Source: Promethearchaeota archaeon | GTDB taxonomy: Archaea > Asgardarchaeota > Lokiarchaeia > Sigynarchaeales > SOKP01 | Direction of reading: 5' to 3' | NCBI GenBank assembly: GCA_019057775.1 | Contig: JAHLWT010000017.1 | Span: 1-16,621 of the forward strand | DNA length: 16,621 bases | Shown: in pieces, positions 7,545 through 14,375 of the stretch | How the letters are laid out: the number at the start of each line of letters is the position of its first letter | Numbering within the stretch: position 1 is the stretch's first letter | Notes under the pieces: model-generated | What the model was told of the DNA's origin: nothing | What the model saw: the letters and a program-made list of their open reading frames with translations, nothing else | Database searches by the model: none | Program-made: the position numbers and the translations under genes

Positions 7545-7562
7545 TTTTTTTTTTTTTTTTTT
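7545..7562 (+). terminator. T18 terminator
   Basis: Eighteen consecutive T begin 16 bp after the stop codon of the serine hydrolase gene and lie just before the next rightward gene. This is a strong archaeal oligo-T terminator. Homopolymers this long are also prone to sequencing error. Confidence 0.7.
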
Positions 7563-7566
7563 CTTA

Positions 7567-8064
7567 GTGTTAATCATAGTAGAAGATAATATTCATAAAA
7601 ATTATACAACTCTCCTAAAAGCTTCTGCAAACAAATGTAGAAACGATATGAAAGTAGGGAATATTAGCAATAGTAGAGGATTAACACCCTCAATTCTTAT
7701 CGTCATTAGTACAATAGCTTGGATTATATCTGTTGAAGTTTTCTACATGTCTGGGGGGATAAGTTTTTGGGCTTTTACCAGCCCCGGTTTTGGTATAATA
7801 GGTATGTTTCTTGGCTCTGCTATAACAATAATAGGATATGCAGTTTCAAAACATGGGTCAAAACAAAGAATGGATGTAGATATTATACCGAAAAAATACA
7901 CAGTAATGAAACCTGCGTCCACTCCCATATCAGTGGGTAGTACGTTAAATTTTTGTCCTGAATGTGGGCAAAAAACAGCTGGATTTACTCAACGCTTTTG
8001 TATGAATTGTGGATTTGAATTTAAGAAAATTTATAGCGGAAATGGGAATCATTTATCTAAATAA
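7567..8064 (+). CDS. Two-helix membrane protein with C-terminal zinc ribbon
   Basis: Up to 165 residues. Two membrane segments lie near 41-62 and 72-93. A short basic linker leads to a C-terminal zinc ribbon, Cys130-x2-Cys133 ... Cys145-x2-Cys148 (CPECG / CMNCG), ending in a basic cytoplasmic tail. The frame can start at a GTG at 7567, but this falls within a few bases of the T18 terminator. The ATG at 7648 (residue 28) keeps both helices and the ribbon and is the likelier start, giving 138 residues. Neither start has a clear ribosome binding site. The last 16 bp overlap the end of the convergent CoA-transferase gene. Zinc-ribbon membrane proteins of this shape are widespread and uncharacterised in archaea; function unknown. 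Confidence 0.72.
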   Translation: MLIIVEDNIHKNYTTLLKASANKCRNDMKVGNISNSRGLTPSILIVISTIAWIISVEVFYMSGGISFWAFTSPGFGIIGMFLGSAITIIGYAVSKHGSKQRMDVDIIPKKYTVMKPASTPISVGSTLNFCPECGQKTAGFTQRFCMNCGFEFKKIYSGNGNHLSK

Positions 8065-8885
8065 ATAGTCCATTCGGGCTTTAGTATAAAATATTGATCA
8101 ATTGCATCTTTCATAGTTTGACGGCATATTTCGATTTCTTTGAGGGTTGGAGGATCAATTTGCTTCACTTCTTTAGCAACTTTTAAATCCCATTCTGTAT
8201 TCTCTTTTACCTGTTCTACCGTAATATTTGGATGTAGAGCGTCCAAGTAAGCTTCTTTTGATTCAGGATCAAACTTCATGATACAGAAAGGTGTGACAAT
8301 AACTTCTGGACCAGTATCATGAGGGTAACCAGCTTTTATTCTGCTATCAAATCCCTTTAAATAACCTGGATCGGTAATAAAATCTAATTTCTCGGGTAAC
8401 CTACGTTTTATATGGTCATCTATAAGCCATATTAATCTTTTTGCCATACCTGCAATTTCGGTAGCACCACCGCCCCCTGGTAAACGATAAATCGGCTTCT
8501 CATATGGACCGACTACAGTAGTATTACAGTTTCCATATTTATCAACCATAGAAGTACTCAATAATGCCACGGTTATTTCACCTCTTTGAAGAATAGATAA
8601 TGCATCAATAGAGTCTCCAACAAATAATGAATTCGGTACTAAAACAGGATCACTAATCGAGTAAGGCATTTTAATTGGTTTCGGTAGTTCGTCTTGAAAT
8701 AATCCAACTTCTAACACAGAGAAAAGATCTGGGCAATGGAGTAATTTAGCCATGTGGACGGCTAGAAAAGGCCAGTGAAAAGCATTAAATACAATGTCAT
8801 CATTTTTAATCTGTCTGCATGCTGACACTAACATCATTTCAAAACCGGTATATTCTGTACAAAATTCTTTATCTTTAGAACCCAT
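8049..8885 (-). CDS. Family I CoA-transferase, beta subunit (GctB-like)
   Basis: This is the second subunit of a heteromeric CoA-transferase of the glutaconate/3-oxoacid type, which moves CoA between carboxylates through a glutamyl-CoA intermediate. Numbering from the ATG at 8885: a Glu at 59 (VLEVGLF) lies where beta subunits carry the catalytic glutamate. SMVDKYGNCNTT and the Gly-rich LPGGGGATEIA (about 135-145) are typical beta-subunit motifs. A TTG at 8891 is also in frame. The AAGGAG at 8895-8900 is 9 nt from the ATG but only 3 nt from the TTG, so the ATG is chosen, giving 278 residues. It overlaps the end of the alpha gene by 11 bp, implying translational coupling. Its last 68 codons recur as a relic at 3071-3278. 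The true substrate is unknown. An IpdAB-like ring hydrolase is an alternative, because those enzymes share the fold. Confidence 0.88.
   Translation of the reverse strand: MGSKDKEFCTEYTGFEMMLVSACRQIKNDDIVFNAFHWPFLAVHMAKLLHCPDLFSVLEVGLFQDELPKPIKMPYSISDPVLVPNSLFVGDSIDALSILQRGEITVALLSTSMVDKYGNCNTTVVGPYEKPIYRLPGGGGATEIAGMAKRLIWLIDDHIKRRLPEKLDFITDPGYLKGFDSRIKAGYPHDTGPEVIVTPFCIMKFDPESKEAYLDALHPNITVEQVKENTEWDLKVAKEVKQIDPPTLKEIEICRQTMKDAIDQYFILKPEWTIYLDK
8058..8265. repeat. 208-bp repeat, copy 2 of 2 (inside the intact CoA-transferase beta gene)
   Basis: Counterpart of the relic at 3071-3278: same orientation, no gaps, about 86% identical by hand count. Confidence 0.85.
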
Positions 8886-9801
8886 AATCAACAGCTCCTT
8901 GTATTATACTTTTAGCTTTTAGAAACTTTATTTTATCCTCTCCTAAAACTTTCAGATATTCCTGTCTATTCTCAACTCCAGTTACCCACTTTTCAAGCCA
9001 GTCCTCCCAATCTTCTATAGTTTTAGTTTCTTTAGCATAATTAAATCTGTATTCTAGATCTGTGTAGTAAAAGCCTTGCAAACTGCTCGGATGAGCACCC
9101 CATGGCTCTAGTACAACAGCATCAACTTTATGAGCTCCTATTATTGTGCGTTCGGGGGATTCCATAATAACTTTTTTATCTACAATTTCTTCTGTTGCAA
9201 CAATAATCCTCTTACAAGCATTGATCCCATATTTGGTGTCTCCTATTAATCCCCACAATTGGGCATTTCCTTCGCTATCTGTCCGTTGAACTTGAATTAC
9301 ACCAACATCAGGACTTATCGCAGGAACAACGCAAATTTCTTCACCGGTGAAAGGGCATTTTACCGTTGCTGCTTTTAATCCAACTTCTTTTGGATGATTA
9401 TAAATGCCTGTTCCTCTAATTGAACGAATTGGTGCAAAAGGTATGCCCATGTAACCTGCAAAGAAGGACATATTTATCATAAATAGCGATTGTTCATTGT
9501 AAATTATTCTCTGAGGTATTCCTTTTTCCATAGCCCTCCTTAGATTATATGCTGGTTGAGGACCGGTGCCATTCCAGCAATGCGAAGTGATTATATGATT
9601 TGTGACTCCAGCACCTATTAATTGGTCAAACATTATTCCGCCCCCACATTTAGTCACTTTAAGATTTCGTTTATTCTGTCTAATTATTTCATGAGCAGCG
9701 GAAAATGTCATCCCATTACCGAAGCCACCAAAAAATACTAAATCATCATCATGAACTAATTTCTTTATAGCTTCTCTCATAGTCATTACTTTATCGGCCA
9801 T
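8875..9801 (-). CDS. Family I CoA-transferase, alpha subunit (GctA-like)
   Basis: 308 residues, the usual size for a GctA-type subunit. FFGGFGNGM (23-31) is the N-terminal Gly-rich loop of the family. NEQSLFM.....FFAGYMGIPFAP.RSIRGTG (about 102-132) is the second hallmark. EEICVVPAISPDVGVIQVQRTDSEGNAQLWG (155-185) is the third. The ATG at 9801 has a GAGGTG ribosome binding site at 9810-9815, 8 nt upstream. The beta gene starts inside its 3' end, so the two form one operon and one enzyme in the cytoplasm. Glu103 lies near where I recall IpdA-type hydrolases of steroid degradation keeping a catalytic Glu, so a C-C hydrolase is possible. The beta subunit's retained Glu59 favours a true transferase. 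Confidence 0.88.
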   Translation of the reverse strand: MADKVMTMREAIKKLVHDDDLVFFGGFGNGMTFSAAHEIIRQNKRNLKVTKCGGGIMFDQLIGAGVTNHIITSHCWNGTGPQPAYNLRRAMEKGIPQRIIYNEQSLFMINMSFFAGYMGIPFAPIRSIRGTGIYNHPKEVGLKAATVKCPFTGEEICVVPAISPDVGVIQVQRTDSEGNAQLWGLIGDTKYGINACKRIIVATEEIVDKKVIMESPERTIIGAHKVDAVVLEPWGAHPSSLQGFYYTDLEYRFNYAKETKTIEDWEDWLEKWVTGVENRQEYLKVLGEDKIKFLKAKSIIQGAVDYGF

Positions 9802-9809
9802 TTTTTTTA

Positions 9810-9815
9810 CACCTC
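9810..9815 (-). promoter_or_regulatory. Ribosome binding site of the CoA-transferase alpha gene
   Basis: GAGGTG on the minus strand, 8 nt before the ATG at 9801. It is one of the best Shine-Dalgarno matches in the window and supports that start. Confidence 0.6.
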
Positions 9816-9854
9816 TTGATATCGATAAACTTTTATGAATGATCGCTTAAATCT

Positions 9855-10020
9855 CTACCTTCTATAGTTTCTTTTAAGCAGACCATATATTTCTTCAAGA
9901 TCGGGCACTTTTGGATGAAACTTGTAGTTTGGAATTTTAATGGAATCACAAATTTCATTCACAACCCCATCTGTATCTAATACTTGTTGGTAAATATAAA
10001 AAAAAATTGAAACTTTTCAT
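9855..10020 (-). pseudogene. Short frameshifted coding remnant upstream of the CoA-transferase operon
   Basis: A good translation start exists on the minus strand: GGAG (about 10025-10028), then ATG at 10020. The ATG frame stops after about 21 codons. Removing one T from the T9 run (plus strand A9 at 9998-10006) joins it to a protein-like frame that runs to a TAG at 9855-9857. That frame includes LDTDGVVNEICDSIKIPNY and then FHPKVPDLEEIYGLLKRNYRR. This looks like the C-terminus of a real protein, not random translation, but I do not recognise it. It could be a decayed gene left after a deletion, or a small gene hit by a homopolymer sequencing error. Confidence 0.35.
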
Positions 10021-10085
10021 AACATCTCCTCTAACATTAATCGTAATTGAAAAATTCGTATATTGTAATTGATAATTGAATTAAA

Positions 10086-10625
10086 TTATAACTCTTTCTT
10101 CTTTGAGGAATACTGCTTTATTTTCATTCCAGAAAAAGAACCAGAAATGGTAACAATAAATAATAGAAATACATTTAAGTAACCCTCTCCTCTGGCAAAC
10201 TGCAGCAAAAAAGGTTCAGTTGACAGACCAAACATAAGCCAATAAAATAGAAATCCCTCAACTACGATAACTGGGATTAACCAAATTGAAGCTTTAATTC
10301 CATATAAAGGGATATCTTCCTTATATGTCAAAAGAAAGCATATTAAAAATAAAAACAGAACAGGTAAAAAGAAAGTCTGCAAATAAGTTTTATAAGGCCA
10401 TATGAGAATAGTTCTATCCACTCTTGGATCTAAATAAGAAATCCACTTCCCATATTCGCCTACCATTACAATGTTTGCAATAATACCATAAAACCCTAAG
10501 AGTACAGCAATATACCCCAATATGACACCTCCTTGGCGACCCCAATTAATGGATATATGCCCCCTATTTTGTGTGTTATTTACGGTATTACTCTTTTGGT
10601 ATTTCTTTTCTTTAGTTTTCCTCAT
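10086..10625 (-). CDS. Four-helix membrane protein of unknown function
   Basis: 179 residues. A basic, polar N-terminal tail (1-28, with seven Lys/Arg in the first twelve residues) is followed by four membrane segments near 33-55, 82-100, 112-132 and 149-165, and a Lys-rich end (KKKEL). Between helices 1 and 2 is a polar loop with GEYGKWISYLDPRVDRT. By the positive-inside rule both ends should be cytoplasmic. No catalytic motif or known family is recognised. It stands alone: the ligase gene upstream ends 236 bp away, and the CoA-transferase operon begins nearly 300 bp downstream. Confidence 0.7.
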   Translation of the reverse strand: MRKTKEKKYQKSNTVNNTQNRGHISINWGRQGGVILGYIAVLLGFYGIIANIVMVGEYGKWISYLDPRVDRTILIWPYKTYLQTFFLPVLFLFLICFLLTYKEDIPLYGIKASIWLIPVIVVEGFLFYWLMFGLSTEPFLLQFARGEGYLNVFLLFIVTISGSFSGMKIKQYSSKKKEL

Positions 10626-10861
10626 TCTTCATAAACATATCATATTTATCTTAAAATCTTAAAAATTAAAAGTGTACATCACTTTTTAATTATTTTTTTT
10701 TATATTTTATTTTTAAACAATAGTCTTTAACTAACTGGAGATTATTTAAAAAATCTAATTGAATATTACTGTTAAATATTAAAGATATTTAAATCCGGGT
10801 CTAATCCATTTATTCTGCTTCGAATGAATCAAGCTTTAAATTCTGTTCAAGGTTCAATTTA
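10626..10861. other. AT-rich intergenic region
   Basis: 236 bp between two leftward genes. It should hold the promoter of the membrane protein gene at 10625; poly-A/T tracts near 10682-10715 are compatible with this but not specific. No RNA gene, hairpin or coding sequence is seen. Confidence 0.3.
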
Positions 10862-12664
10862 TTATTCCAAAAAATTTTGTATTTGAGTATCCCAAATATT
10901 GGCTCTCGATTTCATTTCCTCCCATTCCTTTTTTAAAATACTTTTAGATATTTCCGTGCTCGGTCCTTTGAGTATTTCTTCTCTAAACTCAATATAGCGG
11001 GGAACCTGAAAATAAGCTAAATTATGATATAGAAAATCACTAACTTCTTTATGAGTAAGCGCTTTATTCTTTACTTTTACAACGGTTATCTTTAATTCTA
11101 TTTTCGAGCTAGTATTATTACTTAATGGAATGACAGCAGTCTCGATTATGTAAGGATGAGAATTTGCTGCATTTTCGATGTCTCTAGTAAAAACATACTC
11201 TCCTCCAGTATAGATGTAATCATCTTTTTTTCCTTTAAAATAGAAAAATCCCTCGAAATCCATGTATCCATAATCTCCTGTATATATCCAATAATTTTCT
11301 CCTATTCTCACGTCTCCATTCTCAGGTTCTTTATAATATTCAAATAATGCTTGGGTTTTTCTTCTAACTGCAATTTCTCCTACATTATCAGGCCCTGGAG
11401 GGAGTTCATTTCTCTCTTGATCTACAATTCTCATATCAATTGAATCTAGTGGTTTTCCAATGGAACCAAGTTTTCCCCCATTAGAACCTACTTTATTCAT
11501 GGTTATTCCAACCCCCTCAACCTGAGACCAGAATTCAATTAATCGCACTCCAAACCTTTTTTCAAAAGCATTCCAAATATCAACCTTTGCTCCAAAGCCA
11601 TAAGCAAATTCAATTGTATGAACCCGATTCTTGGGTTTTTGATATAATAATTCGGTTAAATAACCTCCAAAATAAGAAAAATGGGTAGGCTTATAATGTT
11701 CAATATCCTCCCAAAAAGTTGAAGGATGAAAATTCTCTGTAATTATTACTGAATTGTCATAGAAAAGAGAAGGTAAAATGGTATAAAAATGAGTAGAAGC
11801 ATGAGATAATGGGCTTGGACAATAAATTTTAGATCCTTTTTTTAAACCTAATTCTCTTAATTCATATCCAAGATTGATCCCAGCTAAAATAATGTTTCTG
11901 TATATAACTCCTTTAGGTTTCCCAGTACTCCCCTCAGTATATTGGATCCAAACAGGATCTTGATCATAGATATTAACATTTGGGTCTTCGAAGTTTAATG
12001 TGATAAGTGATTCGAATGGTTGATACATAAGATTATAACTGAAATCTTTTGGAGCATTTCTAATAAACACTCTCTTTATTTTTGATAAATTCTGACTAAT
12101 TAATTCAAAATCTTTGAAAAACTCGTAATCTAATATTAAAATTTCAGTATCACTATTGCTTAACACATGTTCTAATAAATCAGGCTTTAACGATTTATCA
12201 ATAGGAACAAGAACACATCCTGCTTTGGCCAATCCAAACCAACTAAAAAGATATTCAGGGCAATTATTCATCAAAACTGCGATCTTGGGGTTTTTTAATT
12301 CTAGGTCATTAACTACGTTTATAATTCCATGAGCTATTTGATTAGATTTTTGATTCATGTCTAAAAATGAAAAAACTTGATCCTTAAAGTAGAGAAATGG
12401 GCGATCTTTATTCACTGAAGCTTTTATCTCTAACAATTTTGGCAGAGTAGCATTTTCAACTCCAAAATCTTTGAGGATTTTGGATCTTTCGTCATTTTTA
12501 CTTATGATTATTGAATTTTCTTCTATTTCTATTAAGACTTCTTCATTCTCACTGAAGGGAAATGAATCATTTTTATAGATTTTACTGGGAATATAAATCC
12601 ACATGCTTTTATATCCACCATTCCCAGATTTCTTACTAGTTATTTTACCTTTTGCTATTGTCAT
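10862..12664 (-). CDS. ANL-superfamily acyl/aryl-CoA ligase with N-terminal AbrB-like domain
   Basis: 600 residues. Residues ~5-55 (GKITSKKSGNGGYKSMWIYIP, then SENEEVLIEIEENSIIIS) resemble an AbrB/SpoVT swapped-hairpin domain, usually a DNA-binding dimer. Residues ~70-590 form an adenylate-forming CoA ligase, which makes an acyl-AMP from ATP and a carboxylate and then the acyl-CoA. The P-loop is YTEGSTGKPKG (242-252; usual form TSGTTGKPKG). The middle resembles carnitine/crotonobetaine ligases (SPLSHASTHFYTILPSL, 284-300). The YxxTE site reads WSQVEG (379-384). TGD is at 462-464, KKDDYIYTGGE at 479-489 is the hinge region, and Lys574 (STEISKSILKK) is the likely adenylation lysine. It lies downstream of the MFS gene on the same strand and has a promoter region with two operator-like repeats. 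Substrate unknown, perhaps a small carboxylate brought in by that transporter. Confidence 0.87.
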   Translation of the reverse strand: MTIAKGKITSKKSGNGGYKSMWIYIPSKIYKNDSFPFSENEEVLIEIEENSIIISKNDERSKILKDFGVENATLPKLLEIKASVNKDRPFLYFKDQVFSFLDMNQKSNQIAHGIINVVNDLELKNPKIAVLMNNCPEYLFSWFGLAKAGCVLVPIDKSLKPDLLEHVLSNSDTEILILDYEFFKDFELISQNLSKIKRVFIRNAPKDFSYNLMYQPFESLITLNFEDPNVNIYDQDPVWIQYTEGSTGKPKGVIYRNIILAGINLGYELRELGLKKGSKIYCPSPLSHASTHFYTILPSLFYDNSVIITENFHPSTFWEDIEHYKPTHFSYFGGYLTELLYQKPKNRVHTIEFAYGFGAKVDIWNAFEKRFGVRLIEFWSQVEGVGITMNKVGSNGGKLGSIGKPLDSIDMRIVDQERNELPPGPDNVGEIAVRRKTQALFEYYKEPENGDVRIGENYWIYTGDYGYMDFEGFFYFKGKKDDYIYTGGEYVFTRDIENAANSHPYIIETAVIPLSNNTSSKIELKITVVKVKNKALTHKEVSDFLYHNLAYFQVPRYIEFREEILKGPSTEISKSILKKEWEEMKSRANIWDTQIQNFLE

Positions 12665-12688
12665 TTAATCAACCATAACATCTTATTA

Positions 12689-12713
12689 TACGTACGTAAT
12701 TTGGTGGAGTAAT
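12689..12713. promoter_or_regulatory. Operator-like element, copy 1 (proximal to the CoA ligase start)
   Basis: A 25-bp element made of the palindrome TACGTACGTA, then ATTTGGTGGAGTAAT. It matches copy 2 at 22 of 25 positions. It begins 25 bp before the ATG at 12664 and covers the likely transcription start or a proximal TATA-like element (TATAATAA on the minus strand, about 12683-12690). Binding here should block transcription. Confidence 0.6.
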
Positions 12714-12737
12714 TTTTTTTGATTTAAAAATATTTAC
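12714..12737 (-). promoter_or_regulatory. Candidate TATA region of the CoA ligase gene
   Basis: Between the two operator-like elements the minus strand reads AAATATTTTTAAATC, a TATA candidate centred about 60 bp before the ATG. It would start transcription within copy 1. The nearer TATAATAA could instead give a leaderless transcript. In either case an operator copy overlaps the core promoter. Confidence 0.4.
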
Positions 12738-12739
12738 TT

Positions 12740-12764
12740 TACGTACGTAATTTGTTGCAGTAAA
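12740..12764. promoter_or_regulatory. Operator-like element, copy 2 (distal)
   Basis: A 25-bp element with the same TACGTACGTA core, here inside a 12-bp palindrome TTACGTACGTAA, then ATTTGTTGCAGTAAA. An outer inverted pair, ATTTACT (12732-12738) and AGTAAAT (12759-12765), flanks it. Its start is 51 bp from copy 1, close to five helical turns, so both sites face the same side of the DNA. Confidence 0.6.
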
Positions 12765-12788
12765 TTAGGAAAAGAATCTACATTAAAA

Positions 12789-14066
12789 TTACAACCAAAA
12801 TATTAGTAATACTCCGAGAAGTGGAAATAATGCAGCAAATGGTAACACCAATACGGGAGAATAAATAATCCACAAAAAAGCGAATACTTGGTATGATATA
12901 ATTTTGGCAATTTGAAGATTTCCAGTCCAAATGCCCATATAAAAAGCCCTATCCATTGGTGCTCTGTTCACTATATATTTCAACGCTCCCGTATATATGC
13001 ATCCCCAGGCAAAACCAAGGCAAATCTGCCCTAATATGAAAAATATAATATTTCCTGTAGCAGAACCTCCCGCGTAGCAAAGCAGCGTTAGACTTGATAA
13101 GCTGAAACCAACCGCAAGCATCAATCGTTCTGAAATTTTTGGTTTATCAATAAACCTGCCGTTAAAAACCATAGCTATGGCTTGACAAATTGGGTTAATA
13201 GCAATAACAATTCCAACAAGTTCTATAGATATACCTGCGTCAATTAATAAGAGACTTATTATTTGCAGAAATGCTATTAATCCAAACTGACGGAAAAAGA
13301 CACTAATGAAAAGAATAAATTTAACATTAGCTCTGTTTCTTATACCACTGTTATTCCCTCTCTCTAATTCATGCATAGGGTCTCTTTCACCCTTAAAAGT
13401 TTCGCTATTATTCTCCATTATAGCCAGTTCTCCGTTTTTTACATCTTGCACTGGCAAAGCAAAAAATAACGAAATTGTTGTTGATATTATTAAAAAGAAT
13501 ACCAGTGAATCTACGCCAAAGATACTAATTATCGAACCTGAAAGTAAGACTCCAATAGCCCACCCAGTACTCTTTGTTGTGCTGAGTAGAGATAATTGCG
13601 TCCCAGTGATCTCAGGGTTTTCAATGCTTACTTTTATTTCATTCTTTTTATTAGTTTTTTCCACGATGTCCGTGAATAAGGCATTGGATGTAGGAATACT
13701 CATTCCTAATAATAAACCTCTTAAAAAATTAAAAACACAATGATAAAAAATATGATTACTCAGATTTAACAATGACAATACTATTATTTGAAAACAGAGA
13801 GCGACTATAAAAAATATTTTTCGTCGACCTTTTTTATCACTCATTCTTCCAAAGAACCACGAAAACATTGCTAAACCCACTCCCATCCATGCTAAGATAA
13901 ATATTATTTCACCAGCAGAAAATCCCTGTGAATTTAAGAATAGAGGTAGAAATGCAAAATAGGCGTAACCAGCCAAACTCGAAAATAAAATGGAAGCTAT
14001 AATGGAAAACTTGTTTCCAGAGAACTCTTTTTTTTCGGATTTAATTAAAATATCCCGTTCTTTCAT
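12789..14066 (-). CDS. MFS transporter
   Basis: 425 residues with about twelve membrane segments in two six-helix halves. The signature between helices 2 and 3 is GRMSDKKGRRKIF (73-85), the MFS motif A. A hydrophilic central loop (about 207-249) joins the halves. The loop between helices 4 and 5 (about 134-160) is unusually long and charged (EKTNKKNEIKVSIENPE). The ATG at 14066 has AAGGA almost touching it, and a BRE/TATA pair lies about 45-58 bp upstream, which fits a short leader. The gene ends 124 bp before the CoA ligase gene, same strand. The substrate is not readable from sequence. Its position next to a CoA ligase suggests carboxylate import, but drug efflux-type MFS proteins look similar. 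Confidence 0.88.
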   Translation of the reverse strand: MKERDILIKSEKKEFSGNKFSIIASILFSSLAGYAYFAFLPLFLNSQGFSAGEIIFILAWMGVGLAMFSWFFGRMSDKKGRRKIFFIVALCFQIIVLSLLNLSNHIFYHCVFNFLRGLLLGMSIPTSNALFTDIVEKTNKKNEIKVSIENPEITGTQLSLLSTTKSTGWAIGVLLSGSIISIFGVDSLVFFLIISTTISLFFALPVQDVKNGELAIMENNSETFKGERDPMHELERGNNSGIRNRANVKFILFISVFFRQFGLIAFLQIISLLLIDAGISIELVGIVIAINPICQAIAMVFNGRFIDKPKISERLMLAVGFSLSSLTLLCYAGGSATGNIIFFILGQICLGFAWGCIYTGALKYIVNRAPMDRAFYMGIWTGNLQIAKIISYQVFAFLWIIYSPVLVLPFAALFPLLGVLLIFWL

Positions 14067-14109
14067 GTCCTTTTAATTCGCTAATGTTATTGATAATAAA
14101 TAATCTAAG

Positions 14110-14124
14110 TATTTTATAATTTCC
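14110..14124 (-). promoter_or_regulatory. BRE/TATA promoter of the MFS gene
   Basis: On the minus strand, GGAAAT (BRE-like) runs straight into TTATAAAATA (TATA). A transcript starting about 25 bp further on would have a leader of roughly 20 nt before the ATG at 14066. This is the cleanest archaeal promoter in the window. Confidence 0.55.
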
Positions 14125-14149
14125 GTAAAAGAATTCTACAGAATTTTAC
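14125..14149. promoter_or_regulatory. Imperfect inverted repeat directly upstream of the MFS BRE
   Basis: GTAAAAGAATTCT...AGAATTTTAC: the right arm reverse-complements to GTAAAATTCT, which matches the left arm with a short bulge. It touches the BRE of the MFS promoter, where archaeal activators often bind. This may be a regulator site or a chance match in AT-rich DNA. Confidence 0.35.
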
Positions 14150-14375
14150 TTAATTGTAGTCTTGTCATTTATATTGATCTCATTAGCAAGTTTTATTTAT
14201 GAAAATGGCAAATTAATTCATAATATCTATTGATTTATTAAATAAAACTGCAAAACAATAGTTAAGGAGATAAGAATATAATTATATCTCATCTCTCTAT
14301 AACAAAAATAAGTTAAAATTTAAAATTACAAATAAATTACATAATTTAATTAAAATCAAAATTTAGGTTATCAAA

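Larger units (their letters stand above)
14067..14375. other. Divergent intergenic region (MFS / GlcD-type oxidase)
   Basis: 309 bp between two divergently transcribed genes, so both promoters lie here. Besides the MFS promoter and the inverted repeat, a TATA-like AAATTTAAAAT lies near 14315-14327, about 50-60 bp before the oxidase ATG, and AGGT at 14365-14368 is a weak ribosome binding site 7 nt before it. No RNA gene or coding sequence is seen. Confidence 0.45.

Noticed and set aside
13306..13743. Rightward 145-codon frame inside the MFS gene
   Set aside because: Antisense of a well-supported 12-helix transporter; no independent protein features. The frames at 11156-11347, 14693-15031 and 15422-15673 are likewise shadows of the ligase and oxidase genes.
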